A stretch of 64,000 nucleotides of DNA from Diplonema papillatum (GCA_030068145.1 JAPJBO010000143.1:62001-126000); one strand, 5' to 3'; positions 38,937-50,975 are shown, numbered from the stretch's first letter. Numbers and translations are program-made. Notes: generated by a model not told the origin, from the letters alone.

Positions 38937-41900
38937 ATGGCCATCCCGTTCATCCACTGCAACATGGGCGGCGAGATGGCGTACATCCTCGAGCAGCGGC
39001 TGTACTCGCAGAAGATCCGAAAGGACAAAATCGAGCGCGTCCTCAACGACATCGTCCGGCAGATGTACAACCCGCGGATCTTCAAGGAACTCCTCCGCCC
39101 GGGGCCGCTGCCGAGCAATACGTACATGCGGGGGATCTTCCACACGATCGCGAACACGTCGATCATGAAGCTGTCGGACCAGAGCATGGAAAAAATGTAC
39201 GAGCTGATGGTCATGGGGTTCAAGTACCAGGTGCTCAGCGCGACGCACCCTACGGACTTGATAGCCATCACGCTGAACCACATCGAGAGTAACCGACTGA
39301 TTACGGACCCGGACTCCGTTGCGAGGCATGCTGTGGATGCTGCCCTGGTGCAGTTCGAGGACGTGATGAAGAGGATCACGGTGCCGCAGTACCACACGAT
39401 CCGGTGGCTGCTATGCAAGTTCTTCCAGGACCGGCGGACGAAAGTGTCGCTTTTCCTGCGGGAAAACATCCAAACGGAGAAGGGGTATTTCCCGCTCACC
39501 TGCGGGGGCCCGATGCCGAACGACGTGTTGGTCGAAATGCCCGGAGTCGTGAGGTACTACGAAAACGGCGCCCTCATCAAAACCGAGGCGTTCGCGCACC
39601 CCCTCGCGCTGAAGATCACGACGCAGCGCAAGAACGACCACTTCTCGCCGCCGCACAGGGACGTGACGCTCGGGTTCAACTTGTACATCTCGCGCACGCA
39701 GGAGCAGCACATCCGCGCGGTCTCCGACATCGGGAAACCGGCCGCGCTGTGGACGGCGCCGGCCGTGCCGCCGTCGGGGCGCACGGCCAAGAAGTCGCCC
39801 CGCAGCGCGAGCCACGCGCGCGTTGCCGTCCAGCTGAACCCGGCTGCGCAATCGGCAGACGACTTGGACGAGGAGCCGGCGCTCTCGACCCCTGAAGGTT
39901 TCGAGCTTTTCTTCTTCTTTTTTTTTTGTATAAGCACCTGCTTTGTAGGAAATACTTGAGGAGGCTGCCAGTTGCAAAAGATCAAAGGAGGTAAATGTGC
40001 TGTAGCCCACACGAAACACAGGTGAATCTGGGTTCAGTGGCGGGCGTAAGCGTTCAACAAAAAATACCCATTTTGTAGTTGTATTGTTTCTCCCCCTCTA
40101 GCCTCCTTCGAAGTAAGCACAAGGCAGCCCCTCGAGTATTTTTGTATAAGCACCTGCTTTGTAGGAAATACTTGAGGAGGCTGCCAGTTGCAAAAGATCA
40201 AAGGAGGTAAATGTGCTGTAGCCCACACGAAACACAGGTGAATCTGGGTTCAGTGGCGGGCGTAAGCGTTCAACAAAAAATACCCATTTTGTAGTTGTAT
40301 TGTTTCTCCCCCTCTAGCCTCCTTCGAAGTAAGCACAAGGCAGCCCCTCGAGTATTTTTTGTGTTAACAATGCATTGGTACTAAAAATTAGTAGTTTGGC
40401 AGCGTACTACATGAAACTTACCAAAGCAGGTGAGTTCCGCTAGTGCGCACAAACAAAAGAAAGCGCCATTGGTGTGGTCGGTATAGCCAAGGGGAACTAC
40501 GGGGGAACTACGGGGAACTGACCTTGGGGTGTCCTTTTTGTTTTTTTTTTTTGTAGGGGAATTTTTTCAAACGCCACGCACCGGCGCAAAACCCGGAGCT
40601 TTGGAGTGACCAAAACGGTTCCTCTTGCTTGGGCCTTCCACAACAGGGCCAAGCCTTTCGAAAAATGGAGCCTGTCGGTGGCGACGCCCCTTGAAGGGGT
40701 GGTGCTTTCGTGCCGCCGTCGGGGCGCACGGCCAAGAAGTCGCCCCACAGCGCGAGCCACGCGCGCGTCGCCGTCCAGCTGAACCCGGCTGCGCAATCGG
40801 CGGACGACTTGGACGAGGAGCCGGCGCTCTCGACCCCTGAAGGTTGCGAGCTTTTCTTCTTCTTCTTCTTTTTTTTTGTGTTAACAATGCACGTACCAGG
40901 GAAAGCCTGCTACACGGGAGCCAAGCTTCACGTGTTCGGCGGTACTGCAGAGCCACGGGCCCTCGGGTCAAGTGGCTACCGATTTCCCAAACTAAAGCAT
41001 CAAGGCGTGGCGCACCTTGGGGCTTGGCGCTTGCGCTGAACATAAGCTCGTCGAGACATCAGCCACAGGGCAGAGCGGACGGGGTTGTGGCACTGTGCTG
41101 CCTCCGACTCAAGCCTTGCAAGCTGTGTTTGACCGTCACGTTCCTGGACCCGGAGCGGCCTTTTTCTTCTTTCTTCTTCTAACAATGCATTGTCGGTACT
41201 AAAAATTAGTAGTTGGCAGCGTACTACATGAAACTTACCAAAGCAGGTGAGTTCCGCTAGTGCGCACAAACAAAAGAAAGCACCATACTAATTTTTTGGA
41301 GCAACATACCACGCCGTGGACATGTCAGTACAAAAAATACAGGTGGCAGCGTTGGAACCTGCCCTGCAAAGATACAAAACAGGTCCTTCGCACACAACAA
41401 AAGTTCGCGTTTTGTGTTAACCCAACTCCGACCAACCGGGCATGTGTGTCCGGTTTAATCTGGAATTTTCTAGGTGTTTAATTCAGCTAATCCCGAGCAA
41501 AGCCCCGGCAGGAGCGCGGATCTCCACCAAACCGGATCAGTCATTTGTTTCTGTTCAACTCGTTTGGCTCTGCCACTGCTCGCCGGGACTGAATACCCGT
41601 GTAGCAAAGCATGCAGGGGGGGCATGCCAGGCTGATGCCTGAGGTGCGAGGCGCGGCCCACCTGAGGGGGGGTCGTCGCACGCCGATCGACGGTGCAGCT
41701 GTTCCAGCTGAGATCCGTCCTGTCCAGTACTTGACGTGCAAGCCGTGGATATTCGTGTGGTGCCTGGCCAGCGCCTTATCATGACGAGACTCGCTTGGCT
41801 GAGGGCATGTGTGTCCGGTTTAATCTGGAATTTTCTGTGTGTTCAGGGGCGCCAAAAAAGTCCCAAAAGTATGGAATTGATCCAGTTTGAGCATATCTTT

Positions 41901-44879
41901 TCATTGCCGCCCTCGAACGTAAAAAATCGTCGTCAGTAATGACGCTTGAAACATTGTGGAGAGTCTGGGGTCTACAGACGAAGATGAGGAAGAGGATGAG
42001 GATGAAGAAGAGGAGGAAGAGGATGACGACGAAGACAACAACAGGTCGGGAAGGACAGTGCGCGAGCAAGTACTTCATCTCGACGCCGCCAAGCTTGGGC
42101 GGGTAACGGTGGTCGACTCTTGCGAGAGCTGGGACAGGCACCGATCGCGATGCGAGGCGGTATCCGGGTGCGACGCTGCTGCGTGGCGAGCAGACGGGGT
42201 GGAGTGCGGGTGTATCGCACTCATGCGAGCAATGCAGGACAGCTTTGCGATGCGATCGGCAGTGAACATTCTCAACTTCGTCCGCGAGCATTTCAACATG
42301 CGTTGCAGGAGTGTGGCACGCTTACCGGAGCTGCACTTATCAGTACAACGGCCGCGCTGAGAGGAACCGGCTCAGTCGAGCGAGACGAAGACCCGGCCAA
42401 CGTCGTGTTCCTGGCCAACCCGCGGGCTCAGAGGGGCGATCTCGGCCACTTTATGAACATTTCTTTTCGGTGAGCCACCAAAAGAATAGGCGCCGAAGTC
42501 CTCCGCAAAGCCTGCACCGAAGCGCCCCGGCCGATCACCAAAAGAACCGGCACAGAAGCCCCCCGCAAACCCAGCACCGCGAGGCCGCCCGCCGAATACT
42601 GAGAGTGCAGCGGTCAAGGCAGCAGGTGCAGCGTTCAAGCCCTTGTCGTGGAGCAGCAAGGTCGAGCCCAACCCGGGCTTGCCAACTCAGCACTGCGGGC
42701 TGAAGCTCTGTTCGGAGCACTGCGGGCCTTCTCAGCTCAGCGTGCCGAGGTTCACAGCACTGCGGGCTGAGGTTGTTCGGGTTGCCTGCACTGCGGGCAG
42801 GGGCATTCTCATGCACTACCTGTGCTGACACAGGCAGTCTCCTGGGCTAAAAGCCTCTGGCCGACAGAACAATGTAGGTAAGGGAAGTCGGCAAACTGGA
42901 TCCGTAACTTCGGGAAAAGGATTGGCTCTGAGGACATGCGGGATTGTCAGTGCGGGTCAGGTCTGGGCTCAGATTGAAGGTGCTGTGAGTGGCGCTCTCG
43001 GGTGCTACCCGCGGCTCCTGATTTCTTCCAGGCCTTCTTGCATGTTGTGCTCTCGCCGCGCGACCGGGCGGCATGTTTGTTTGTACGTGCCGGGCACAAA
43101 GGGTGTCGGTTCATCTTGACAGCAGGACGGTGGCCATGGAAGTCGGCATCCGATACTGAGTGTGTAACAACTCACCTGCCGAATGCACCGGTCCCGAAAA
43201 TGGATGCTGCTCAAGCGATCCACCCATAGTTGGCCGCGTACTGGTATCACAAAGCCAGGCGTGCGTAGGAGTGCGTGGTCCACTCGTTGGCGTGAGGAGG
43301 ATTAGCACATTAGTGAGTGAATCCACAAATAACGCTGCATTTCTCACACACAGTGCGCAACCAATGTTATACCGTGGTACACCGCGATAAGGCGGCAGTA
43401 TTCAAGGGATAGCGGTGGACGGGCATACTACCCCTGTGATACCCCCCGCATTTCATGCAAGATTACACTGCCAATCCACAAATAGCGCTGCATACTCACA
43501 CACAGTGCGCGATCAAGACCAGTCGCAGCCTTTCTCCGACGCTGACTTCCTTGGGCAAGTCATGGGCAAGAAGGGCACCGAGGAAAAGGGCGGCTTCAAA
43601 TTCGCCCCGTTCGGCGACCAAGCACCCGCGTCCTCCGGAGAAGTCATCGACATCCAGGGCATGTCGCGCGAGCAGTTCCAAGCCATCAACAAGGAGCTAG
43701 TGTCGTACCTCGACGAGCTGGAGGTCCTTGAAGAGGTCTGCCCCCCCGCCCCTCATGTTTTCATCCCCTCATCAGGGTTCATACCCCGCTTTGAGAGCCG
43801 TACACTCCCCTTTTTACCTTTTGCTATTTTTGCATCCCTTTTCTAGACAACTAATCTAAGATTTTCCCCCGCCCCTCATGTTTTCATCCCCGACAGGAGG
43901 AGTCGCGCACTCCCTTCCTCTCCCTTTTTTCCTCCTTTTATCATATCTCCTCCGGGGAAAGCCTGCTACACGGGTGCCAAGCTGCACGTGTTCGGCGGTA
44001 CTGCAGAGCCACCGATTTCCCAAACTAAAGCATCACGGCATGGCGCACTTCATGATGACTTGGTGCAAGCATCACACATGCATGATGCAGTGTTGCGTCT
44101 AAGCGATACTAAGGGTTTCTCCCCCCCTTCCTCTCCTGCCTTCCTCGCTGCCATGCAGCGTTTTCCTTTAGCCGTAGAAGATCGCAGATCTTAGAGGATG
44201 CAGATTTCCCAACGCTTGCACATGGCTAATACACCCGCCGCTATCCGAGAACATCGTAACGATCACCCGCTAGGCTTGCCCATCCGCCTTTCCCTCCTTT
44301 TTTGAAGTCCCGTGCCAGGCGTGATCCAGTCGGGCACACCTGAAACACCCGCCTGACTTTCTGCTTTCGATTTTGCATCACGTAGGGGCGAAGCCGATCC
44401 GGTGGAGGCGTACCCGCAGCGAGTACCGAGCCGGCGACTCTCCCTTTATAGTATGCCACGCTCTCCAAGCTTGAGAAGAAGAAGGGTCGCAACGTGCATC
44501 GAGCAATGCGAGCAAACACAAGGCAAGAACGCTAATCACACAGCAGAAAACTCAACTTCCCACGAACTTACTAACAACTTCCCAAGTACACCCCAATAGG
44601 GTAAACGGCGATTTCTGCCGTTTTTTTTTTGCATTTAGTACTTCCCAAGTACTTCCCGAGTACACGCCGTTGTACACCCAAGTAAGGCCACCGGATCACA
44701 CCAATTAAGTATCTACTTCGAAGAAAACTTGATGCTAGCATCAATCGTGCATGGAGGGGCGGTGTTCTGTTCCAACATTAAACTAAGTTTCCCCCCCGCA
44801 GGTTTACAAGGACAAGAAGTCGCTCCGCGAAGGCTCGTGTTCGTCGCTTCTCGACCTCCTTGTGCAGGAGACCACTTAA
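38937..44879 (+). CDS. OSCP1: OSCP1 (organic solute carrier partner 1 / NOR1) homologue, three exons, 422 aa
   Basis: Exons: 38937-39897, 43506-43735, 44802-44879; introns GT-AG of 3,608 and 1,066 nt. Phases agree (1 then 0) and total 423 codons with the stop TAA at 44877. Exon 1 starts MAIPFIHCNMGGEMAYILEQ, matching the family's N-terminal GGEM-YIL-QRL signature. It continues with KIERVLNDIVRQMYNPRIF, SIMKLSDQSMEKMYELMVMG, FKYQVL, NHIES and FFQDRRTKVSLFLRENIQ, all in the family order. Exon 2 supplies the typical C-terminal DFLGQVMGKK-GGFKFAPFGD and GEVIDIQ segments, and exon 3 the last 25 residues. The family is about 380-390 aa in mammals, where it occurs in cilia and cytoplasm and influences solute transport in oocyte assays; its biochemical role is not settled. 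The start was chosen because upstream sequence in frame is not family-like. An acceptor after CATCAAG (43515) would also keep the frame. Confidence 0.9.
39927..40358 (+). repeat. Two tandem 216-bp repeat units inside OSCP1 intron 1
   Basis: Units 39927-40142 and 40143-40358 are nearly identical (TGTATAAGCACCTGCTTTGT, CAAAGGAGGTAAATGTGCTG, GTAAGCGTTCAACAAAAAAT). Relatives at 17535-17930, 19190-19300 and 49985-50165. Confidence 0.93.
40375..40475 (+). repeat. Dispersed repeat (AAAAATTAGTAGTTTGGCAG...)
   Basis: ACTAAAAATTAGTAGTTTGG, GCGTACTACATGAAACTTAC and GTGCGCACAAACAAAAGAAA recur at 41195-41290 and, more diverged, at 47885-47965. Confidence 0.85.
40709..40842 (+). pseudogene. Duplicated 3' part of OSCP1 exon 1 with intact donor
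   Basis: 134 bp almost identical to 39764-39897 (three substitutions: one Arg/His change and two synonymous), again followed by G/GTTGCGAGC like the true donor G/GTTTCGAGC. There is no acceptor-like sequence with a pyrimidine tract directly before it. It could act as a competing donor region or reflect a recent segmental duplication in intron 1. The flanking T-rich stretch (TTCTTCTTCTTCTTTTTTTT) is also duplicated. Confidence 0.85.
40877..41180 (-). mobile_element. Inverted partner of the 38192-38497 element, in OSCP1 intron 1
   Basis: Reverse complement of 38192-38497 over about 300 bp with few differences (CCAGGGAAAGCCTGCTACAC ... GAGCGGCCTTTTTCTTC). The two copies flank OSCP1 exon 1 as a large inverted repeat. 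Confidence 0.9.
41195..41400 (+). repeat. Two adjoining dispersed repeats
   Basis: 41195-41290 duplicates 40375-40475; 41300-41400 duplicates 13028-13160 (CATACCACGCCGTGGACATG, TGGCAGCGTTGGAACCTGCC). Confidence 0.85.
41401..43140. other. Rest of OSCP1 intron 1, no separate gene supported
   Basis: CATGTGTGTCCGGTTTAATC and TGGAATTTTCT occur twice (41440 and 41806). A 134-codon open frame at 41956-42360 starts with an Asp/Glu run from a GATGAGGAA-type microsatellite and then has five Cys in 30 residues; I do not recognise it. 42480-42600 has short repeats of ACCAAAAGAA(T/C)(A/C)GGC. 42655-42800 repeats CACTGCGGGC. 42845-42915 resembles the membrane-protein tail module. 42920-43080 is an inverted relative of 57360-57480. 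Confidence 0.5.
43141..43505. repeat. Dispersed repeat and short direct repeats before OSCP1 exon 2
   Basis: 43140-43235 resembles 35125-35215. The sequence (A/T)CCACAAATA(A/G)CGCTGCA occurs at about 43321 and 43475, each followed by CACACACAGTGCGC. One of these becomes the exon 2 acceptor, so the acceptor itself lies in a duplicated sequence. Confidence 0.6.
43506..43735 (+). CDS. OSCP1: OSCP1 exon 2
   Basis: It begins after ACTCACACACAG, where TG completes the codon G/TG split by intron 1. It ends CTTGAAGAG before a GTCTGC donor. It encodes residues 321-397, including SDADFLGQVMGKKG and GEVIDIQGMSREQF, the family's C-terminal helix region. An upstream donor at GAG/GTCCTT (43723) is also in phase. 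Confidence 0.85.
43736..43900 (+). mobile_element. Introner-like element 5, starting at the OSCP1 intron 2 donor
   Basis: It starts GTCTGCCCCCCCGCCCCTCA at the donor. Then come TTTTCATCCCC, GGGTTCATACCCCGCTTTGA, GAGCCGTACACTCCCC, TTTTCTAGACAAC and a jump to AATCTAAGATTTTCCCCCGC. The palindromic core is missing. CCCCCGCCCCTCATGTTTTC occurs twice (43742 and 43867), suggesting one copy inserted in another. Confidence 0.65.
43901..44714. other. Middle of OSCP1 intron 2
   Basis: 43955-44047 is a fragment of the 38192/40877 element. GTACTTCCCAAGTACTTCCC-type direct repeats lie at 44575-44670. No gene. Confidence 0.5.
44715..44801 (+). mobile_element. Introner-like element 6, supplying the OSCP1 intron 2 acceptor
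   Basis: Starts CGAAGAAAACTTGATGCTAG and contains the core TTGATGCTAGCATCAA, GTGCATG, GTTCTGTTCCAACATTAAAC, TAAG, then TTTCCCCCCCGCAG. The final AG is the 3' splice site of the last OSCP1 exon. Confidence 0.8.
44802..44879 (+). CDS. OSCP1: OSCP1 exon 3 (terminal)
   Basis: It follows a strong acceptor TTTCCCCCCCGCAG, which is the end of an introner-like element. It reads VYKDKKSLREGSCSSLLDLL then VQETT and TAA. It corresponds in position and character (acidic/Leu tail such as DDLLAMM in mammals) to the family C-terminus. Confidence 0.8.
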   Translation, partial: VYKDKKSLREGSCSSLLDLLVQETT

Positions 44880-45034
44880 GAGGCAGCAGACCGACCCCAA
44901 GACGGCGTTCTCGCTTTTTAAACGGTCCTGCTCCAGGATGGGGTGGGTAGGGGTGGGCAGGGCTCTTGGGACACCAGCCGCTGAATGAGCGGACACGCGG
45001 CCGTGAATTCCCCCGCCTGGGGCTGGGCTGGCTG
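44880..45034. other. OSCP1 3' flank
   Basis: No gene. GGGTGGGTAGGGGTGGGCAG at 44940 is G-rich. No clear polyadenylation signal (AATAAA) is visible. Confidence 0.4.
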
Positions 45035-45115
45035 CATACGTGCATACGTATGCGTATGCGTATGCAGATTTGAAAATATGCATACGCCTACGGCTGCATA
45101 CGTATGCGTATGTGG
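45035..45115. repeat. CATACGTATGCG short palindromic repeats, cluster 1
   Basis: TGCATACGTGCATACGTATG, GCGTATGCGTATGCAG and CATACGCCTACGGCTGCATA, repeated and self-complementary. A second cluster lies at 45695-45790. Confidence 0.85.
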
Positions 45116-45171
45116 GGCTGTGTGAGGCCAGCCCGGCCTTCTGGCTGCTGCATGACGGGCCTATGAGTGAA

Positions 45172-45297
45172 CACGGTGGTGTCCAGAGCCCCAGAAACTG
45201 GAGTTAAAGCTGGAGTCGAAAAAGCGGGTGCCACACGCTTTTTAGGTGTGACTCGCGCCCTCTTTGACTGCAGTTTCTGAGGCTGGACCTCACCGTG
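45172..45297. mobile_element. Inverted-repeat element family M2, copy 2 (126 bp)
   Basis: CACGGTGGTGTCCAGAGCCC at the left and, in complement, CACGGTGAGGTCCAGCCTCA at the right, with GAAACTGGAGTTAAAGC and AAAAAGCGGGTG inside. 45298-45694 shows no gene. Confidence 0.75.
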
Positions 45298-45694
45298 TAA
45301 CATGGTAGACTACAAGGTAGAAAGCAGGTCGATGAGGATGCGTGCCACGGTCAATGTCTGCCTCGCTTTTTCCCCGACGACGTCGAACGCCAGCTCGAAG
45401 CACTGAACGAGCATGCTTCATGGCGCACGACAGCCTACAACGGGCTGGCGGAAAAGGCTCGCACCACGTGGGCGGGCCTTTCCGCCAGTCCGTTGCTCAG
45501 CAGATCCTGAGACAACCAGCTTCGATGGCCTCATCGGAGCGCGGCGTCGGCTTACGGGAGTGAACACACTTGTCCGTGTACCCTGGGTTGCGGCGGGCAT
45601 AGGTTCCGTCGACACTCACGAAGCTCTGCTTTTAAGTATCCTTTTCGACTTCCCCTTCGTCCTGTACGAAGGAGGTGCATTGCTAGAGAAGTCA

Positions 45695-45790
45695 CAGCCG
45701 TATGCATACGTATGCATAGCCGTATGCAGCGCCATATGCGTATGCGTATGCAGGTTTGGGCGCATACGCGTATGCAGCCGTATGCAACCA
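45695..45790. repeat. CATACGTATGCG short palindromic repeats, cluster 2
   Basis: GCCGTATGCATACGTATGCA, GCCATATGCGTATGCGTATG and CGCATACGCGTATGCAGCCG. Confidence 0.85.
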
Positions 45791-45837
45791 CCATAGGCCT
45801 GGGGCGGATGGTTCGGCACTCCTAATTTCACTTTTCA

Positions 45838-45985
45838 GTTCGATTACGCTCGATTACGTTCGGCGATGCAGATTATCGCCACAGATTCTTTGCATTCTAA
45901 TCCAAACGATTACGTTCGATTGCAGTCGATCACAGACGATCAGCCTCGATCAGGCTCGATCAGGCTCGATTTTGTCGATTACTCT
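45838..45985. repeat. CGATTACGTTCGATT repeats and an inverted partner of 62700-62755
   Basis: TTCGATTACGCTCGATTACG and CGATCAGGCTCGATCAGG repeat irregularly. ATGCAGATTATCGCCACAGA followed by TTCTTTGCATTC is the reverse complement of 62720-62755. 45986-46476 shows no gene; CTGATCAGAATTCC occurs at about 46187, 46327 and 47297. Confidence 0.7.
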
Positions 45986-46475
45986 CATAGTGATAGCACT
46001 CGGGTGGGAGGTCATCGGCTGCCTCCGCGTCAACGTCGCGTTCCATACTCGGTGAAGTCCGACATCGGCAAAGCTGGAGTTCAAACCCCGAAAAAAAGCG
46101 GGGGGTTTCAGTACCAACAATCTTGCGGGTTGCCCTTCAACGTATTGTGCAGGCTAAAAAGACGTCGGCAGCGTGCTTCGGTGGTTGATCAGAATTCCTT
46201 ACCTGAATACAAGCGGGAAAACGATCACGCACGCACAAACAAAACGATGTGCCTGTCTTTTTTAGTGCAAGCAACCGTTGCGGGGTTGTCCTGCAATGTA
46301 TGTGACGGCTAAAGTTTTTTTGGGGACTGATCAGAATTCCTAACTACTGCGCCGACGCGTCACTGCTGCTGTGTGCGCTCGGATTGGCGCCGCTCAAGCG
46401 GCCCACCTTCACTCGTTTGTTTGTAAAGATTGCTCCGTTCTTCTCCCTGACTTGTTCCCGGATTAGGATGACACA

Positions 46476-48457
<1,982 letters not shown>

Positions 48458-49015
48458 TTCGCACCCCTGCCAGTCAATACTTCGCCTGCCGGATAAAACT
48501 GCGCACCCCTGCCGATCGATACTTCGCACCCCTGCCAGTCAATACTTCGCCTGCCGGTCAATACTTCGCACCACTGCCAGTCAATACTTCGCACCCCTGC
48601 CAGTCAATACTTCGCCTGCCGGTCAATACTTCGCACCCCTGCCAGTCAATACTTCGCACCCCTGCCAGTCAATACTTCGCCTGCCGGTCAATACTTCGCA
48701 CCCCTGCCGGTCGATACTTCGCACCCCTGCCAGTCAATACTTCGCCTGCCGGTCAATACTTCGCACCCCTGCCAGTCAATACTTCGCCTGCCGGTCAATA
48801 CTTCGCACCCCTGCCGGTCGATACTTCGCACCCCTGCCAGTCAATACTTCGCCTGCCGGTCAATACTTCGCACCCCTGCCAGTCAATACTTCGCCTGCCG
48901 GTCAATACTTCGCACCCCTGCCGGTCGATACTTCGCACCCCTGCCAGTCAATACTTCGCCTGCCGGTCAATACTTCGCACCCCTGCCGGTCGATACTTCG
49001 CACCCCTGCCAGTCA
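48458..49015. repeat. Minisatellite of 23- and 19-bp units (CAATACTTCGC...)
   Basis: CACCCCTGCCAGTCAATACT+TCG (23 bp), CCTGCCGGTCAATACTTCG (19 bp) and a 23-bp form with GGTCGATACTTCG alternate. A 65-bp higher-order unit recurs several times toward the right. Confidence 0.95.
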
Positions 49016-49299
49016 AGGTCCGAACGGGATTCGCCTGTGCTCGTCGTACAGGGTAGTCGATGCCTTCGCATCGCCTTCCTGTTCATGTTTCACTCGGTTG
49101 TGAGCCACCTGAAGTACACCACTTGTTACTACACCCCGGACTGCAGCAGCGGTGCGGGTTTCACAAGATATGTCACAAGACGATGCCAAAAAGGGGCGTT
49201 GGGCAGAATTATGGCGTTCCTGTGTCCTGGTGTGGGTGGTCCTGGCTGACAAGCTGTTAGCAGGCACTCAGGTCCCGTGCTGATAGTGGTCTGCCTTAT
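49016..49299. other. Flank between minisatellite and MITE
   Basis: 49235-49290 resembles the end of the 51008 family (GACTCAGGTCCCGTGCTGAT, GGTCTGCCTTAT). The MITE is inserted into that repeat copy (TTAT). No gene. Confidence 0.45.
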
Positions 49300-49518
49300 C
49301 ATGCAGGGTCAAAACCTTGTGTCTTTTTAAAACGCTCCCGCGGGGCCGATGGCCCCCCAAAAAAAAAATTGGAAAAAAAAAAAATTGTCTCTCAACTTCC
49401 TCAAAAATTACCGCAGTTTTTATTCCAAAATTTTAAAATTCAAAAAACCCAATTATTTTCCGGAATTTTTTTTTTTTTTGGCCATTTCCAAAAAGACACA
49501 AGGTTTTGACCCTGCATG
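49300..49518 (+). mobile_element. MITE family M1, copy 3 (219 bp), TSD TTAT
   Basis: Same orientation as copy 1. Termini CATGCAGGGTCAAAACCTTG; flanked by TTAT at 49296-49299 and 49519-49522. Confidence 0.93.
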
Positions 49519-50919
49519 TTATCTGTTTCGAGGACCGAAACACGGTGCAGATAAAACCCGCGCCGTCATTTCAAACACGTTTTCAGTACCCATTTTGGCA
49601 TCTTCTGCAAGACATGTGCGCACCTGGAGGAAGCACGTGCGGAATCGTGTCGACTCTGTGCTCCGTGAATCTGCACTGTTTTCCTGAGACTCAAACTCAA
49701 CAACGAGTTCGGAGCCCAGTTTCCGTTCAGAACATGTCCTGGGCCTGCGGTTTGTCACTCGTCGTGGCAGCCGTGCGGAATCGTGCCGACTCTGTGCTCC
49801 GTGGATTTCCACTTTTTTCCTGAGAGTAGCAGGTGGGGGTCTCCCCCCCCCGGTATAAGGCGGCGAGCAAACCCAGTGGGCGGGGCGGGTTGCTCTTCTC
49901 CACACGCACGCACACAAACGGATTGTCCCTCCTTTTTTCTGCTCTCCCTTTCCGCATCGTTTCTCCTCTTTTTAATTTTGAATGTTTACCAGCTGTGTAG
50001 GAAGCTTTCGAGGGGTGACCGCCAGATGCGAACCGCAGAAGGAGGAAAACGTGCCGCACATACGGGTGCACGAAACCTGGGTGGAAGTGTTCCACAAACC
50101 AATAGGCAGTGTTTTTTTTTCTCCGTCGAAAAATATGCACCGAGCGGCGCCTCTTGAGTGTTTTTAGTCACTGCGAGTCTTTGTCTTTTTGCCCCCCCTT
50201 CTTTGCTGGTTTGTTTTTTGGGAGTTCGCAACTGTTTTCGGCCCGCCGCAACATCGGGGCTGTGGTTTGTCGAAAGGCTCAAAGCGAAGGTTTCACGTGA
50301 ACGTCACCTCATGGGGGTGTTTCAGTGGCGGGGAAGAATGATCAGGTGGGGGTTAAACATCATGCTGCGTAATACGTCTAAAAAGCCCGAAAGTAGTATT
50401 CCACCCAGGACAAACGAGAACACTCGTGCTACCGCGCACAGCATGTTTCAAGAACCAGTTTTCCAGGCGGCAGAATGAAGATCGTAACGGACAGCCGAGA
50501 GACGAGCAACGACACGTTGAGGTCGTACGAGGACAAACAACACTGCCATCAGTCTTCATCGTGTAGCATCGTGGAGCCTCACGAACCAGCTTTCCAGGCA
50601 GCAGGCTGGGCAGCCAAGAAGAAGTAAGCGAGGGAGATGTAAGCGATAAAGAGTTGTAGTGGTTGTACATTTGTATTGAAGGGAATATTTCCGGGAGGTT
50701 GCACACGAAAAGTTAAACGAAGCCAACGAAAATCACTCTGAAAAAGGCGGTCGCAAGATACTCCGGAAGTTACGAGACCGTGGGAAATGAGCGTGCTCTA
50801 AAATAACTCGAATCGTCGGCAATAGACAACAAAAGACACGCACAGGCACACACACTGCCCCTACCGCAGATCCGATCACACTAGTGCCCGATACCTATCT
50901 TGAAGGAAAACATTTACGA
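49519..50919. other. Gene-free stretch with local duplications
   Basis: GTGCGGAATCGTG(T/C)CGACTC ... TGTGCTCCGTG ... TTTTTTCCTGAGA occurs at about 49637 and 49774. 49985-50165 is a distant relative of the 216-bp unit (GTGTAGGAAGCTTTCGAGG, CTCTTGAGTGTTTTTAG). GAACCAG(T/C)TTTCCAGGC(G/A)GCAG occurs at 50451 and 50583. No gene is recognised. Confidence 0.5.
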
Positions 50920-50975
50920 CAATGGTCACCCGGAGGCTTTACACCCCGGGATCTCAAAGCGAACTTACACGCTGA
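50920..50975 (+). repeat. 55-nt dispersed element, copy 7
   Basis: GGTCACCCGGAGGCTTTACA ... TCAAAGCGAACTTACACGCT. It directly precedes a copy of the 51008 family. Confidence 0.65.

Noticed and set aside
41956-42360. Acidic 134-codon protein gene
   Set aside because: The acidic start comes from a GAT/GAG microsatellite and the region lies in OSCP1 intron 1; no family similarity.
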